From Alistipes communis (GTDB lineage Bacteria > Bacteroidota > Bacteroidia > Bacteroidales > Rikenellaceae), in contig NZ_AP019735.1 of assembly GCF_006542665.1 (NCBI RefSeq), positions 310,001 to 374,000 of the forward strand: a stretch of DNA of 64,000 bases. The letters are read 5' to 3'. The notes below the pieces were generated by a model that did not search any database, had not been told where the DNA came from, and saw only the letters and a program-made list of their open reading frames with translations. Position numbers and translations under genes: made by a program. Positions 36,417-45,662 of the stretch are shown piece after piece; within the stretch, counting starts at the first letter, position 1, and each line of letters opens with the position of its first letter.

Positions 36417-38015
36417 ATGAAAATGAATCCGATCTTCAATCTGCTGCGCCGCACGATGTTCGCAGCATTGGCCGCAACGACGATCGCCTGCGGCGGAGAC
36501 GATCCGGTCGTCCCCCAACTGCCCGGCGGAGGCAATAACGGCCAGGACGGCACGGAAGAGGAGAAACCCGAGATCAAGCCCGACGAGGGCATCACCCTCT
36601 ACGGGCTGGTGAGCGACAGCGAAGGCAATCCCCTCGAAGGCATCGTCGTCAGCGACGGTTACAGCGTCGTCGCCACCGATGCGAAAGGCGTCTACCAGAT
36701 CGTGCGCAGCGCCAACGCCAAGTACGTCTTCATCTCCGCCCCGTCGGGTTATGAAATTCCCACGCAGGCGAATTACGGCTCCTACCAGGGAACCTACCAG
36801 GCGGCGAACTCGCTGACGGGCAGCAGCACGAAGCCCTACCGCGCCGACTTCACGCTGACGAAACTCTCCCAGAGCGACACCCGCTTCCTGCTCTTCGGAC
36901 TGGGCGATCCCCAGCCCGACAACGACGAGCACATCAAGCGTTTCCGCACGGAGACCGTGCCCGACGTCAAGAAGATCAAGGCCGACTACACGATCCCGAC
37001 CGTCGGCATCGCGCTGGGAGACATCCTGGGCAAGGGCGACGCACAGACCTTCACCTCGATGAAGCGTGCGCTGGGCGAGACGGGCGTCCCCTTCTTCACC
37101 ACCATCGGCAACCACGACAAGAGCTCGGTCGACTACACGGGCGACACCTATCGCGACGTGCTCGGCCCGCGGTGGTACTCGTTCAACCGCGGCGAAGTGC
37201 ATTTCGTCGCGATGGACAACTGCCTCTTCTCGGGTCAGGACTACACCGGCGGCTTCACCGACGAGCAGGTGGCGTGGCTCGAAAAGGATCTGTCCTTCGT
37301 CCCCACGAGCAAGATGATCGTGCTCTACTACCACATCCCGCTGCGCGACACGAACTACCGCAACCGCCAGAAGGTGCTCGACCTGATTTCCAAATACCAG
37401 AACCCTACGCTGATGTGCGCCCACACGCACTATTTCCAGCCCTATCACATGCGCTCGCATAACCTCTTCGAACGTATCCACGGCGGTACGTGCGGCTATT
37501 TCTGGCGCTCGAACTGCGGCGGCGACGGCACGCCCAACGGCTTCATGGTCTACGAGATCGACGGAACGAAGATCGTCGACACCTATTTCAAGGCCTCGCA
37601 GCGTCCCGACGATCACCAGATACGCCTCTATCACGGCGACGCCGTCTTCGCGGGGCCTTACGCCACCTACAAATACGATCTGGGGGCGGACGTCGTCGTA
37701 GCCAACGTCTTCGCCGCCGGCATGGACGGCACGACGTGGAAAGTGGAGCTGTCCGAGGACGGCGGCAAAACGTGGAGCGACATGAGCCCGATCGAGCAAA
37801 ACTACGGCGACCGCTGGATTCGGGGATACCACATCGGCGTCGAACACCACCCCACCGAAAGCGGTACGAGCCCCTGCTATCACCAGTATCAGTACAAACT
37901 GAAAGATGCGGCCGCCACCGCCATCGAGGTGCGTGCGACCGACAGCTTCGGCCATGTCTACACGCAGGATACCTTCACTGCGGACAACGACTTCACGGAG
38001 GCGGAAAAATACTGA
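36417..38015 (+). CDS. Calcineurin-like metallophosphoesterase, lipoprotein
   Basis: Membrane-anchored phosphoesterase, probably on the periplasmic or outer face, 532 residues. The lipobox ends at Cys25 (TTIACGGDD), followed by a Gly/Asn/Glu-rich linker. An N-terminal beta domain at about 55-145 precedes the catalytic domain. Metal ligands are in GLGDPQPDNDE, IALGDILGKGD, TTIGNHDKSS, YYHIPL and CAHTHYF. A C-terminal beta domain follows from about 390. This three-part layout matches Bacteroidota calcineurin-like proteins with MetallophosN and MetallophosC domains. Its substrate may be a phosphorylated component of what SusCD imports (inference). Confidence 0.88.
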   Translation: MKMNPIFNLLRRTMFAALAATTIACGGDDPVVPQLPGGGNNGQDGTEEEKPEIKPDEGITLYGLVSDSEGNPLEGIVVSDGYSVVATDAKGVYQIVRSANAKYVFISAPSGYEIPTQANYGSYQGTYQAANSLTGSSTKPYRADFTLTKLSQSDTRFLLFGLGDPQPDNDEHIKRFRTETVPDVKKIKADYTIPTVGIALGDILGKGDAQTFTSMKRALGETGVPFFTTIGNHDKSSVDYTGDTYRDVLGPRWYSFNRGEVHFVAMDNCLFSGQDYTGGFTDEQVAWLEKDLSFVPTSKMIVLYYHIPLRDTNYRNRQKVLDLISKYQNPTLMCAHTHYFQPYHMRSHNLFERIHGGTCGYFWRSNCGGDGTPNGFMVYEIDGTKIVDTYFKASQRPDDHQIRLYHGDAVFAGPYATYKYDLGADVVVANVFAAGMDGTTWKVELSEDGGKTWSDMSPIEQNYGDRWIRGYHIGVEHHPTESGTSPCYHQYQYKLKDAAATAIEVRATDSFGHVYTQDTFTADNDFTEAEKY

Positions 38016-38034
38016 CCGCACCCCTCCCGCACAA

Positions 38035-38069
38035 ACGGACGGACTGCCTTTTTCAGGCAGTCCGTCCGT
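38035..38069 (+). terminator. Terminator of the SusCD locus
   Basis: A perfect 14-bp stem (38035-38048 and 38056-38069) with a TTTTTCA loop, followed by GTTTCC. It marks the end of the phosphoesterase transcript. Confidence 0.8.
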
Positions 38070-38244
38070 GTTTCCGAAACCGGCCTTAGCCTGACCGGCG
38101 AAGCGTGCCGAAAAAGATTCGTACCCGCAGCCGCCGTATTTTCAAGAAAAAACAGTACCTTTCTCAACCGGAACCGGACACCCGCTCCCGACCGAATCGG
38201 AACGGCTTTTGCACCGGACGCGGACAAAACGAAAGGCATTATTT

Positions 38245-38955
38245 ATGGAGAAAGTCATTCATCGGGCCGCCACGCGCGGTTACTTCGACCACGGCTGGTT
38301 ACAGACGTTCCACACATTCAGCTTTGCGGATTACTACAACCCGCAACGGATTCATTTCGGTGCGCTGCGCGTGCTGAACGACGACACGGTGGCAGGCGGG
38401 GAAGGTTTCGGCTCGCACCCGCACGACAACATGGAGATCATCTCGATCCCCCTGTCGGGCGAGCTGCGCCACGAAGACAGCATGGGCCACGGCGAAGTGC
38501 TGCGGCCGGGCGAAATACAGGTGATGTCGGCCGGCACGGGAATCGTCCACAGCGAATTCAACAACCTGCCCGACCGGGAGGTGAAATTCCTGCAAATCTG
38601 GATTTTCCCCGACCGTGACGATTTGACGCCCCGCTACGAGCAGATCCGCCTCGCAAAGGCCGAACCCGACCGGCTGCGCCCGATCGTCGCACCGAAAGGA
38701 GAAGGCGGCGAGCACGTGGGGTGGATTCACCAGAAGGCATGGCTCTCGACGCTCGACCTGACGTCCGGCGCCGAAACGGATTACGAACTGCACGGCGCCA
38801 ATCACGGCGTCTACCTCTTCGTGCTGGAAGGTGTCGTCGAAGCGGCCGGAGAGACGCTCCGCACGCGCGACGGCATGGGCATCCGCCGGACGGAACGTGT
38901 CGCGCTGCGAGGCATTGAGAATTCGCACCTCCTGTTGATCGAAGTACCGATGTAA
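38245..38955 (+). CDS. Pirin family protein
   Basis: Bicupin protein of the pirin/YhhW family; some members have quercetin 2,3-dioxygenase activity. 236 residues. The metal-binding first cupin shows GFGSHPHDNMEII (two His and a Glu position) and GTGIVHSEFN (third His). TRGYFDHGWLQTFHTFSFADY at the N-terminus is typical. The physiological substrate is unknown. The ATG at 38245 is chosen because family similarity begins there; the frame is open to 38209. The LUD-domain gene follows 24 bases later. Confidence 0.9.
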   Translation: MEKVIHRAATRGYFDHGWLQTFHTFSFADYYNPQRIHFGALRVLNDDTVAGGEGFGSHPHDNMEIISIPLSGELRHEDSMGHGEVLRPGEIQVMSAGTGIVHSEFNNLPDREVKFLQIWIFPDRDDLTPRYEQIRLAKAEPDRLRPIVAPKGEGGEHVGWIHQKAWLSTLDLTSGAETDYELHGANHGVYLFVLEGVVEAAGETLRTRDGMGIRRTERVALRGIENSHLLLIEVPM

Positions 38956-38979
38956 CGAAACGAAACTATAAATTCAATC

Positions 38980-39630
38980 ATGCAAAACGAAACACCCGAC
39001 TTCCCGACGCGCCTCGCCGCCTGCGCCCGACAACTCCGCCGCCACGGTTTCGAAGCCGTGTGCGTCGCCGACCTGGCCGAAGCGGGCCGGAGGCTGCGCG
39101 ACGAGATCGCCCGCTGCGCACCGCGGTCGATCTCTTACGGCGATTCGATGACGCTGCGCGCCACAGGGATCGTCGAAGAGCTGCGCAACGGCAGCCGCTA
39201 TGAATTCATCGACGGATTCGATCCCGCCCTGCCGCGACCCGAACAGCTCGAAGTACGGCGCAAAGGATTGCTCGCCGACTTTTTCATGACGGGCGTCAAC
39301 GCCGTCACGCTCGGCGGATCGCTCTATTGGGTCGACATGGTGGGCAACCGCACCGCACCCGTGATCTTCGGGCCGCGCCGCGTAGTGCTGCTGGCCGGTC
39401 GCAACAAAATCGTCGATACACAGGCCGACGCCGAGCGGCGCGTCCAGCAGATCGCAGGGCCGAAGAACGTCGCACGCCACACGGGATTCCGCACCCCGTG
39501 CGCCGTGACGGGACTCTGCGCCGACTGCAACTCGCCGCAGCGCATCTGCAACTCGCGCGTATGGCTCGAACGGTGTTATCCCGCCGGACGAATTCTCGTG
39601 CTGCTGATCGACGAGGAGGCAGGACTTTAA
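38980..39630 (+). CDS. LUD-domain (DUF162) protein, LutC/YkgG-like
   Basis: Protein of the lactate-utilisation LUD domain family, related to LutC/YkgG. 216 residues. The core includes ISYGDSMTLRATGIVEEL near residue 50, FFMTGVNAVTLGGSLYWVDM near 100 and FGPRRVVLLAGRNKIV near 130. Four Cys near the C-terminus (PCAVTGLCADCNSPQRIC) suggest metal binding. No lutA or lutB partner is nearby, so a role in lactate oxidation is unproven. The stop overlaps the convergent MFS gene by 4 bases. Confidence 0.8.
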   Translation: MQNETPDFPTRLAACARQLRRHGFEAVCVADLAEAGRRLRDEIARCAPRSISYGDSMTLRATGIVEELRNGSRYEFIDGFDPALPRPEQLEVRRKGLLADFFMTGVNAVTLGGSLYWVDMVGNRTAPVIFGPRRVVLLAGRNKIVDTQADAERRVQQIAGPKNVARHTGFRTPCAVTGLCADCNSPQRICNSRVWLERCYPAGRILVLLIDEEAGL

Positions 39631-41036
39631 GCCTCTTTCGCACGACGCAGCGACTCGGGCAACGCTAGCGAAATGCGGGTGCTGCTGGCCAACGCGCCGG
39701 CCAGTGCCAACGCCGCCGAGACATAGAGCGCCAGATGCGTACTGTTCGACGGAAAGAGGTGGAAAAAGAGCGCCATGAGCGCCGCGCCGGTCGTCTGACC
39801 GATGAGCCGCGCCGTGGCGAGCATCCCGCTGGCCGAACCGCTGCGGTAGGCGGGCGCCGAAGCGATGAGGATGCTGTTGTTGGGCGATTGGAACAACCCG
39901 AAGCCCGCACCGCACACCACCAGCCGCCAGATGATCGCCCCGTCGGTCGGATGGTCGGGCAGCAGGGCCAGCAACAACAGTCCGGCAGCCATGACCGTCA
40001 GTCCCACGCCGCCCAACACACCCGCATGGACGCGCTCGACCAGCAGCCCCGCCACGGGGGCAACGACGACGATCACGGCTGGCCACGCCGTGAGCAGAAG
40101 TCCGGTCTGGACGTCGCTGTAACCCAGCTCCTTCTGTAAGAAGAACGGCAGTGCCACCAGAGCCAGCATCTGCGCGACGAAGGAGCAGATCGACGTGAAA
40201 ACCGAGAGCGAAAAGATCGGAATGCGCAGCAGATCGAACGGCAGCAACGGATAGGGTTTCCGGAGCTGGCTGCGCACGAAGAGATAACCCACCACGCAGA
40301 ACGCCGACGCGCCGCAGGCCACGATGCGCGGATCGAGCCCGTGCGAAAAACCCTCGACCGAAGCGATCAACAGCCCGAAGGTCAGGGCGTTCATTACGCC
40401 GTCGCGCCAGTCGAAGCGACGGTCGGAGAGCCGGACGGGATTGTACGGCAGGAAACGCATGCTGAGCCAGACGGCCGCGATGCCGATCGGAATATTGATG
40501 GCGAAGAGCCAGTGCCACGACGCCATCGAAAGAATCGCGGCCGCGAGCGTCGGCCCCGCCACCGAGGCGATGGCCACCACCGTGGCATTGATGCCCATGC
40601 CGCGCCCCAACTGGTCGCGCGGGTAGATGATACGGATGATCGACGTATTGATACTCACCACAGCCGCACCGCCGAATCCCTGAATCACCCGCATGGCGAT
40701 CAGCATTTCCAGCGAGCCGGCAAAAGCGCAGCCTACCGACGAGAGGGTGAAGAAGACGAGTCCGCCGATGTAGATGCGGCGGTAGCCGACGACATCGCCC
40801 AGCGTCGAAAAACTCAGCAGCGAAACGACGATCGCCAGCTGATAGGCATTGACCACCCAGATCGAATCGGCCGACGAGACTCCCAGCTCGTGGGCGATCG
40901 TCGGCAGCGCGACATTGGCGATCGTACCGTCCAGTACCGACAGCGCCACGCCGAACGTGACGGCCAGAATCGCCCACAGCCGGCGCGGCATCGGCAGCCC
41001 GTTCCATTCGGTATCGCCTACGATCTGTCCTGTCAT
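39627..41036 (-). CDS. MFS transporter, DHA2 (EmrB/QacA) type
   Basis: Proton-driven drug exporter of the 14-helix DHA2 group, 469 residues. DGTIANVALPTIAHELGVS is the N-terminal motif of the group, and GDVVGYRRIYIGGLVFF is the motif A-like loop. QGFGGAAVVSINTSIIRIIYP and the motif C region VAGPTLAAAILSMASWHWLF follow. No membrane-fusion partner (EmrA type) lies next to it. Convergent with the LUD gene. Its start is followed upstream by a TAATTTTG box at 41070-41063 on the minus strand. Confidence 0.88.
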   Translation of the reverse strand: MTGQIVGDTEWNGLPMPRRLWAILAVTFGVALSVLDGTIANVALPTIAHELGVSSADSIWVVNAYQLAIVVSLLSFSTLGDVVGYRRIYIGGLVFFTLSSVGCAFAGSLEMLIAMRVIQGFGGAAVVSINTSIIRIIYPRDQLGRGMGINATVVAIASVAGPTLAAAILSMASWHWLFAINIPIGIAAVWLSMRFLPYNPVRLSDRRFDWRDGVMNALTFGLLIASVEGFSHGLDPRIVACGASAFCVVGYLFVRSQLRKPYPLLPFDLLRIPIFSLSVFTSICSFVAQMLALVALPFFLQKELGYSDVQTGLLLTAWPAVIVVVAPVAGLLVERVHAGVLGGVGLTVMAAGLLLLALLPDHPTDGAIIWRLVVCGAGFGLFQSPNNSILIASAPAYRSGSASGMLATARLIGQTTGAALMALFFHLFPSNSTHLALYVSAALALAGALASSTRISLALPESLRRAKEA

Positions 41037-41062
41037 GACTCCTGTGCTGCGTTATCAGTCGA

Positions 41063-41070
41063 CAAAATTA
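41063..41070 (-). promoter_or_regulatory. -7 box of the MFS gene promoter
   Basis: TAATTTTG on the minus strand, 26 bases before the MFS ATG; no -33 TTG at the standard distance. Confidence 0.4.
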
Positions 41071-41125
41071 CAACTTTTCACCGGAAACGCCTGCTCAAAA
41101 ACGGAAAATCGTTATCTTCGGCTGA

Positions 41126-41264
41126 CGCCGAAGATACTTCGCCTAAACAAAAAGCAAATAAATTTGCATGGCGCCCGTTTATTCGTATCTTTGACTTCGT
41201 CTTAGATACTTCGCCTCGGCCATGCAAATAAATTTGCATGGCGCACGGCTTAATCGTATCTTTG
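41126..41264 (+). promoter_or_regulatory. Two tandem promoter modules upstream of the nitroreductase-like gene
   Basis: Module 1: TTTG 41163-41166, 19-base spacer, TATCTTTG 41186-41193. Module 2: TTTG 41233-41236, 20-base spacer, TATCTTTG 41257-41264. Each module also has AGATACTT, TTCGCCT and AATAAATTTGCATGGCGC, so the unit of about 70 bases is duplicated. Related to 23651-23784. Confidence 0.65.
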
Positions 41265-41354
41265 TTCGAACGCCGTCTTCGTCGGGCCGAACCGGACCGC
41301 CGCGTATCGGGCCGGAAACAGGGGAACGGCGATCGAAAACAGATGTTTTCCCCG

Positions 41355-41475
41355 AGCCGAGCGCAGAGGCGAACAAAATTCGGGCTATGCCGAGGCGAGA
41401 AAACGACTGCAAAAAAACAAACCATTTCGTCAAGCCGAGTGCAATCGAGTTTACTCGAATTGTCGAGGCGAGAAA
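41355..41475. repeat. Dispersed GCCGAGTGCAATCGAG repeat, copies 2 and 3
   Basis: The copy at 41421-41475 is nearly identical to 22878-22935. A diverged copy at 41355-41407 precedes it (GCCGAGCGCA, then ATGCCGAGGCGAGAAA). The whole gap 41037-41519 holds no gene. Confidence 0.65.
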
Positions 41476-41519
41476 TGGACGAACGAAATTCAACATTTTT
41501 CCGTTAAAACCATTCAGCC

Positions 41520-42179
41520 ATGAAAAACCTGCTTTTCGTCGCAGCCGCCCTGTTGGGAGCGTGCGCGACACAGCCGCCCAAGCCGGCGGCCACCCCCGTC
41601 GAGATGACCGAATGCATCGCACTCGCCGCACCTGCGGCCAAGGCCGGAGCGACGATCAACGAGGCGCTTGCCGCTCGCCGCTCGTGGCGGGAGTTCGGCC
41701 CTGAGAAACTCTCGCTTGAAGAGCTTTCGGGCGTACTGTGGGCCGCAGCGGGCGAGAACCGCACGGACGGAAAGCTGACCGCGCCGTCAGCACTGGCGCT
41801 CTACCCCATCACGGTCTATGCCGTTTTCGAAGAGGGCATCTACCGCTACGACGGCCGCGAACAGACGCTGACCCGCGTAGCCGAGGGCGACCACCGCGCC
41901 GCCGCAGGACGCCAGCCCTTCGTGGCGACCGCACCGCTCAACCTGGTCTACATCGCCGACCTGCAAACCTACGAAGGCAAGGGCATCCCCGAAGAGAACG
42001 TACTGATGCTCTGTGCAATGGATGCCGCAGGTTATGCCGAGAACGTCAACCTCTACACCGCAGGCCATGCGCTGCGGTCGATCACGCGCGGCAGTGCGGC
42101 AGCCGACGAACTGCTCTCCCTGCTGCGGCTCGATCCGGCGCGCTACCGCTTCATCCTGGCGCAGTCGGTCGGGAAATAA
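41520..42179 (+). CDS. Nitroreductase-family (SagB-type) lipoprotein
   Basis: FMN-dependent oxidoreductase fold of the SagB-like nitroreductase family, 219 residues. The signal peptide has a lipobox ALLGAC with Cys15, so it is membrane anchored. INEALAARRSWREFGPEKLS near residue 46 is the N-terminal FMN-binding motif, and LSGVLWAAAGENR near 70 is also typical. ALALYPITVYAV and QSVGK at the C-terminus fit the family. The electron acceptor is unknown, and it is not near a peptide-cyclising cluster. Confidence 0.8.
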   Translation: MKNLLFVAAALLGACATQPPKPAATPVEMTECIALAAPAAKAGATINEALAARRSWREFGPEKLSLEELSGVLWAAAGENRTDGKLTAPSALALYPITVYAVFEEGIYRYDGREQTLTRVAEGDHRAAAGRQPFVATAPLNLVYIADLQTYEGKGIPEENVLMLCAMDAAGYAENVNLYTAGHALRSITRGSAAADELLSLLRLDPARYRFILAQSVGK

Positions 42180-42194
42180 CCGGTGAAACCGTAT

Positions 42195-42240
42195 GAAAAG
42201 AGGAGGGCTGCGACTTATTTGTCGCAGCCCTCCTCTTTTC
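42195..42240. terminator. Bidirectional terminator
   Basis: A perfect 20-bp stem (42195-42214 and 42221-42240) with a 6-nt TTATTT loop, with A-rich and T-rich ends on the two sides. It lies between the convergent nitroreductase-like and beta-barrel genes. Confidence 0.9.
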
Positions 42241-42254
42241 GGAACGCACCTTTT

Positions 42255-42719
42255 TTAGAAACGATAGGAAGCGCCTACCGAAATAATCAGCGGATTGCTC
42301 CAATTCTTGTGCGTCTCGATCATGTACTTCAAGCCCGCGGTGATATCCCACCGGTCGGCTACCGCATAGTCGAACCCTGCACCGAGGTTGATACCGGCCG
42401 ACCAGTCGCCGAAATCATTGACGCTGATACCCGCCAGCGGATAGAGATTCCAACGGTCGGCCACGGGGAACAGGTAGTGTACGTCGCAATTCAGATCGAT
42501 CGAACAGCCGTCGTGGCAGAGCAACGTCAGCGCCGGTTCCAGACGCAGCTGGTCGAGAACATTGTAACGCGCGGCAGCTCCGATGCCGAAAACCGTATCC
42601 GCATCCCACGCCGTGTAAATGTTAATACGCGGCATGATCGCCCAATCGCCCTTGTCCTGAGCCGAAGCCGTCGTCGAGATGCAGACGACAGCCGCAAGCA
42701 ACAATAACAACTTTTTCAT
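42255..42719 (-). CDS. Small outer-membrane beta-barrel protein
   Basis: Probable eight-strand outer membrane barrel, 154 residues. The signal peptide (KKLLLLLAAVVCISTTASA) is followed by short alternating strands such as GIGAAARYNVLDQLRLEP, LYPLAGISVNDFGDW and GFDYAVADRWDITAGLKYM. It ends in Phe (ISVGASYRF), as required by the BAM insertion signal. Function unknown. On the minus strand a -7-like TATTTTTG lies at 42758-42751. Confidence 0.8.
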   Translation of the reverse strand: MKKLLLLLAAVVCISTTASAQDKGDWAIMPRINIYTAWDADTVFGIGAAARYNVLDQLRLEPALTLLCHDGCSIDLNCDVHYLFPVADRWNLYPLAGISVNDFGDWSAGINLGAGFDYAVADRWDITAGLKYMIETHKNWSNPLIISVGASYRF

Positions 42720-42809
42720 CTTTTTCTTATAGATTTAAAATTCCAGTTTCCAAAAATAGAAAAAATTTTGCCAAGTTGTTATTTTTTTCAATGGAATCCG
42801 CCTTTTTCA

Positions 42810-42845
42810 ACACAAACGGCCCGCTTCGAAGCGGGCCGTTTGTGT
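42810..42845. terminator. Terminator of ppdK
   Basis: A perfect 15-bp stem (42810-42824 and 42831-42845) with a 6-nt loop, 17 bases after the ppdK stop on the minus strand. There is no strong T-run. Confidence 0.7.
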
Positions 42846-42861
42846 ATTCCGGACAAATCAA

Positions 42862-45591
42862 CTACTTTCCGGTCAGCGCAGCGTGGGCGGCCGCCAGACG
42901 GGCGATCGGCACACGGAACGGCGAGCAGCTGACGTAATTCAGGCCGGCATAGTGGCAGAACTCTACCGACGAAGGTTCGCCGCCGTGTTCGCCGCAGATA
43001 CCGCATTTGAGTTGCAGACGCGTGCTGCGACCTTTGAGCACGGCCTCCCGAACCAACTGCCCCACGCCGTTGCGGTCGAGGATCTGGAAGGGGTCGTTCT
43101 TCAAGATGCCCTTTTCGAGATAGACCGGCAGGAACTTGGCGATGTCGTCGCGCGAGAAGCCCAGCGTCATCTGCGTCAGGTCGTTCGTGCCGAACGAGAA
43201 GAACTCCGCCACCTCGGCGATCTGGTTGGCCGTCACGGCCGCACGCGGCACCTCGATCATCGTACCGACCATATAGTCGATCTTGTCGTTACGCTCAGCG
43301 AAGACCTCGTCGGCCGTGCGGTCGATGATATTTTTCTGGTAGCGCAACTCCTTGTGGTTGCCCACCAGCGGCACCATGATCTCCACATGCACGGGGATAC
43401 CCGCCGCACGGACATTCATCGCAGCCTCGATGATGGCGCGCGTCTGCATCTCCGTAATTTCAGGATAGGTATTTCCCAGACGGCAGCCGCGGTGCCCCAG
43501 CATGGGATTGACCTCGCTCAGCTCCTCGACCTTGGCCGCGATCTTCTCGAAGGGTACGCCCATCTCCTTGGCCAGCTCGCGCTGCTCCTTCTCGAAATGG
43601 GGCACGAACTCGTGCAGAGGGGGATCAAGCAGGCGCACCGTCACGGGGTATCCTTTCATCACCTTGAAGAGGCCCTCGAAGTCGCCGCGCTGGATGGGCA
43701 GCAGCTTCGCCAGCGCCACGCGGCGGCCCGCCTCGTCGTCGGCCAGGATCATCTCGCGCACGGCCTTGATGCGGTCGCCCTCGAAGAACATGTGCTCCGT
43801 GCGGCACAGGCCGATGCCCTCCGCACCGAACGCGAACGCCTGCTCGGCATCCTTCGGCGAATCGGCGTTGGCGCGCACTTTCAGCACCGAATATTTACCG
43901 GCCAGCTCCATCAGCTTGCCGAAGTCGCCGCTCAGGTCGGCGTCGCGCGTGGCGACCTGGCCGAGGTAGACCTCGCCGGTCGAACCGTTGAGCGAAATCC
44001 AGTCGCCCTCCTTGATCGTATAGCCGTTGACCTCGATCGTGCGTGCCTTGTAGTCGATCTTCAACTCGCCGGCACCCGACACGCAGCACTTGCCCATACC
44101 GCGCGCAACGACCGCCGCGTGCGACGTCATACCGCCGCGTGCGGTGAGGATGCCCGCAGCGTCGAGCATCCCCTTCAAATCTTCGGGCGAAGTCTCGATA
44201 CGCACCAGCACCGCCTTTTGACCCGTCTTGGCCAACACCTTTTCGGCATCGTCGGCGAAGAAGACCACCGGCCCCGTCGCGGCGCCCGGCGATGCGGGCA
44301 AACCCTTGACGATCACCTCGGCGTGCTTGATCGCCGTCTTGTCGAAGACGGGGTGCAGCAACTCGTCCAGCTTGGCAGGCTCGCAACGCAGCACGGCGGT
44401 TTTCTCGTCGATCAGCCCCTCGCGCAGCATGTCCATGGCGATTTTGACCATCGCAGCGCCCGTGCGCTTGCCGTTGCGGCACTGCAACATCCACAGCTTG
44501 CCGTCCTGAATGGTGAACTCGATGTCCTGCATGTCGGTGAAGTACTTCTCCAAATGATGCTGAATCTCGTCGAGCTCCTTGTAGACGGCCGGCATCACCT
44601 CCTCCAACGAAGGATATTTCGCACGACGCTCCTCCTCCGAAATATTCTGCGCCTTGGCCCAACGCTTCGACCCCTCGACGGTGATCTGCTGCGGCGTGCG
44701 GATACCCGCCACCACGTCTTCGCCCTGCGCATTGATGAGGTACTCGCCGTTGAAGATGTTCTCGCCCGTGGCGGCATCGCGCGAGAAGGCTACGCCCGTC
44801 GCCGAATTTTCGCCCATGTTGCCGAAGACCATCGCCTGTACCGACACGGCCGTACCCCACTCGGCAGGGATGTTGTTGAGCTTGCGGTAGAGAATGGCAC
44901 GCTCGTTCATCCACGAACCGAAAACGGCGCACACGGCACCCCACAGCTGATCCCACGGATCGGCGGGGAAATCCTCGCCCGTCTGCTTCTTGACGGCGGC
45001 CTTGAACGCAGCGACCAGTTCTTTCAGATCGTCGGTCGTCAGTTCGGTATCCTGCTTCACGCCGCGTTTGGCCTTCTGCTCCTCGATGAGCACCTCGAAC
45101 GGATCGTGATCCTCCTTCGTCTGAGGCTTCATACCCAGCACCACGTCGCCGTACATCTGTACGAAGCGGCGGTAGGAATCCCATGCAAAACGCGGATTGC
45201 CCGTGCGCTTGGCCACAGCCTCGACGGCCACGTCGTTCATGCCGAGGTTCAGAATCGTATCCATCATACCCGGCATCGACGCGCGGGCGCCCGAACGCAC
45301 CGAGACCAGCAACGGCATGGTCTTGTCACCGAAGCGCATGTTCGTGAGCTGCTCGATGTGTTTCACCGCACGCTCCACTTCGGGGCGCAGCAACTCGATG
45401 ACCTTATCCTTTCCGTGAGCGTAATACTCCGTACATACCTCCGTCGTGATCGTAAAGCCCGGGGGAACGGGAATGCCGATGAGATTCATCTCGGCCAGAT
45501 TGGCACCCTTACCGCCCAGCAGCTCGCGCATCTTGCCATTTCCTTCGGCGGCCTTGTTGCCGAAGGTATAAACACGTTTTACATCTGCCAT
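42862..45591 (-). CDS. ppdK: Pyruvate, phosphate dikinase
   Basis: Interconverts pyruvate, ATP and Pi with PEP, AMP and PPi, a central step of glycolysis/gluconeogenesis in anaerobes. 909 residues. LLGGKGANLAEMN near residue 27 is the ATP-grasp start. The swivelling phosphohistidine domain has LTARGGMTSHAAVVARGMGKCCVSG near residue 455 with the catalytic His. The PEP/pyruvate barrel has GIGLCRTEHMFF near 615 and FSFGTNDLTQMTLGFSRDD near 790. KCGICGEHGGEPSSVEFCH near 850 is the second signature. It is monocistronic, with its own promoter and terminator. Confidence 0.97.
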   Translation of the reverse strand: MADVKRVYTFGNKAAEGNGKMRELLGGKGANLAEMNLIGIPVPPGFTITTEVCTEYYAHGKDKVIELLRPEVERAVKHIEQLTNMRFGDKTMPLLVSVRSGARASMPGMMDTILNLGMNDVAVEAVAKRTGNPRFAWDSYRRFVQMYGDVVLGMKPQTKEDHDPFEVLIEEQKAKRGVKQDTELTTDDLKELVAAFKAAVKKQTGEDFPADPWDQLWGAVCAVFGSWMNERAILYRKLNNIPAEWGTAVSVQAMVFGNMGENSATGVAFSRDAATGENIFNGEYLINAQGEDVVAGIRTPQQITVEGSKRWAKAQNISEEERRAKYPSLEEVMPAVYKELDEIQHHLEKYFTDMQDIEFTIQDGKLWMLQCRNGKRTGAAMVKIAMDMLREGLIDEKTAVLRCEPAKLDELLHPVFDKTAIKHAEVIVKGLPASPGAATGPVVFFADDAEKVLAKTGQKAVLVRIETSPEDLKGMLDAAGILTARGGMTSHAAVVARGMGKCCVSGAGELKIDYKARTIEVNGYTIKEGDWISLNGSTGEVYLGQVATRDADLSGDFGKLMELAGKYSVLKVRANADSPKDAEQAFAFGAEGIGLCRTEHMFFEGDRIKAVREMILADDEAGRRVALAKLLPIQRGDFEGLFKVMKGYPVTVRLLDPPLHEFVPHFEKEQRELAKEMGVPFEKIAAKVEELSEVNPMLGHRGCRLGNTYPEITEMQTRAIIEAAMNVRAAGIPVHVEIMVPLVGNHKELRYQKNIIDRTADEVFAERNDKIDYMVGTMIEVPRAAVTANQIAEVAEFFSFGTNDLTQMTLGFSRDDIAKFLPVYLEKGILKNDPFQILDRNGVGQLVREAVLKGRSTRLQLKCGICGEHGGEPSSVEFCHYAGLNYVSCSPFRVPIARLAAAHAALTGK

Positions 45592-45662
45592 AATTCCTAA
45601 AAAATTTAACTATCTTAAAGTTTATTCGTTGTTATTTTTAACTTCTTCCTACAAAGGGAGTG

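Noticed and set aside
38980..39630. lutABC lactate-oxidation operon
   Set aside because: Only the LUD-domain gene is present; neighbours are pirin and an MFS transporter.
41126..41475. Possible CRISPR array in the repeat-rich gap
   Set aside because: The repeats contain promoter boxes, spacing is irregular, there are no unique spacers of uniform length and no cas genes.
41520..42179. Peptide-cyclising (azole) cluster because of the SagB-like fold
   Set aside because: No precursor peptide, cyclodehydratase or docking protein nearby, and the protein is a lipoprotein.
42883..45600. Plus-strand frame of about 900 codons opposite ppdK
   Set aside because: It mirrors ppdK exactly and lacks any domain; ppdK motifs are decisive.
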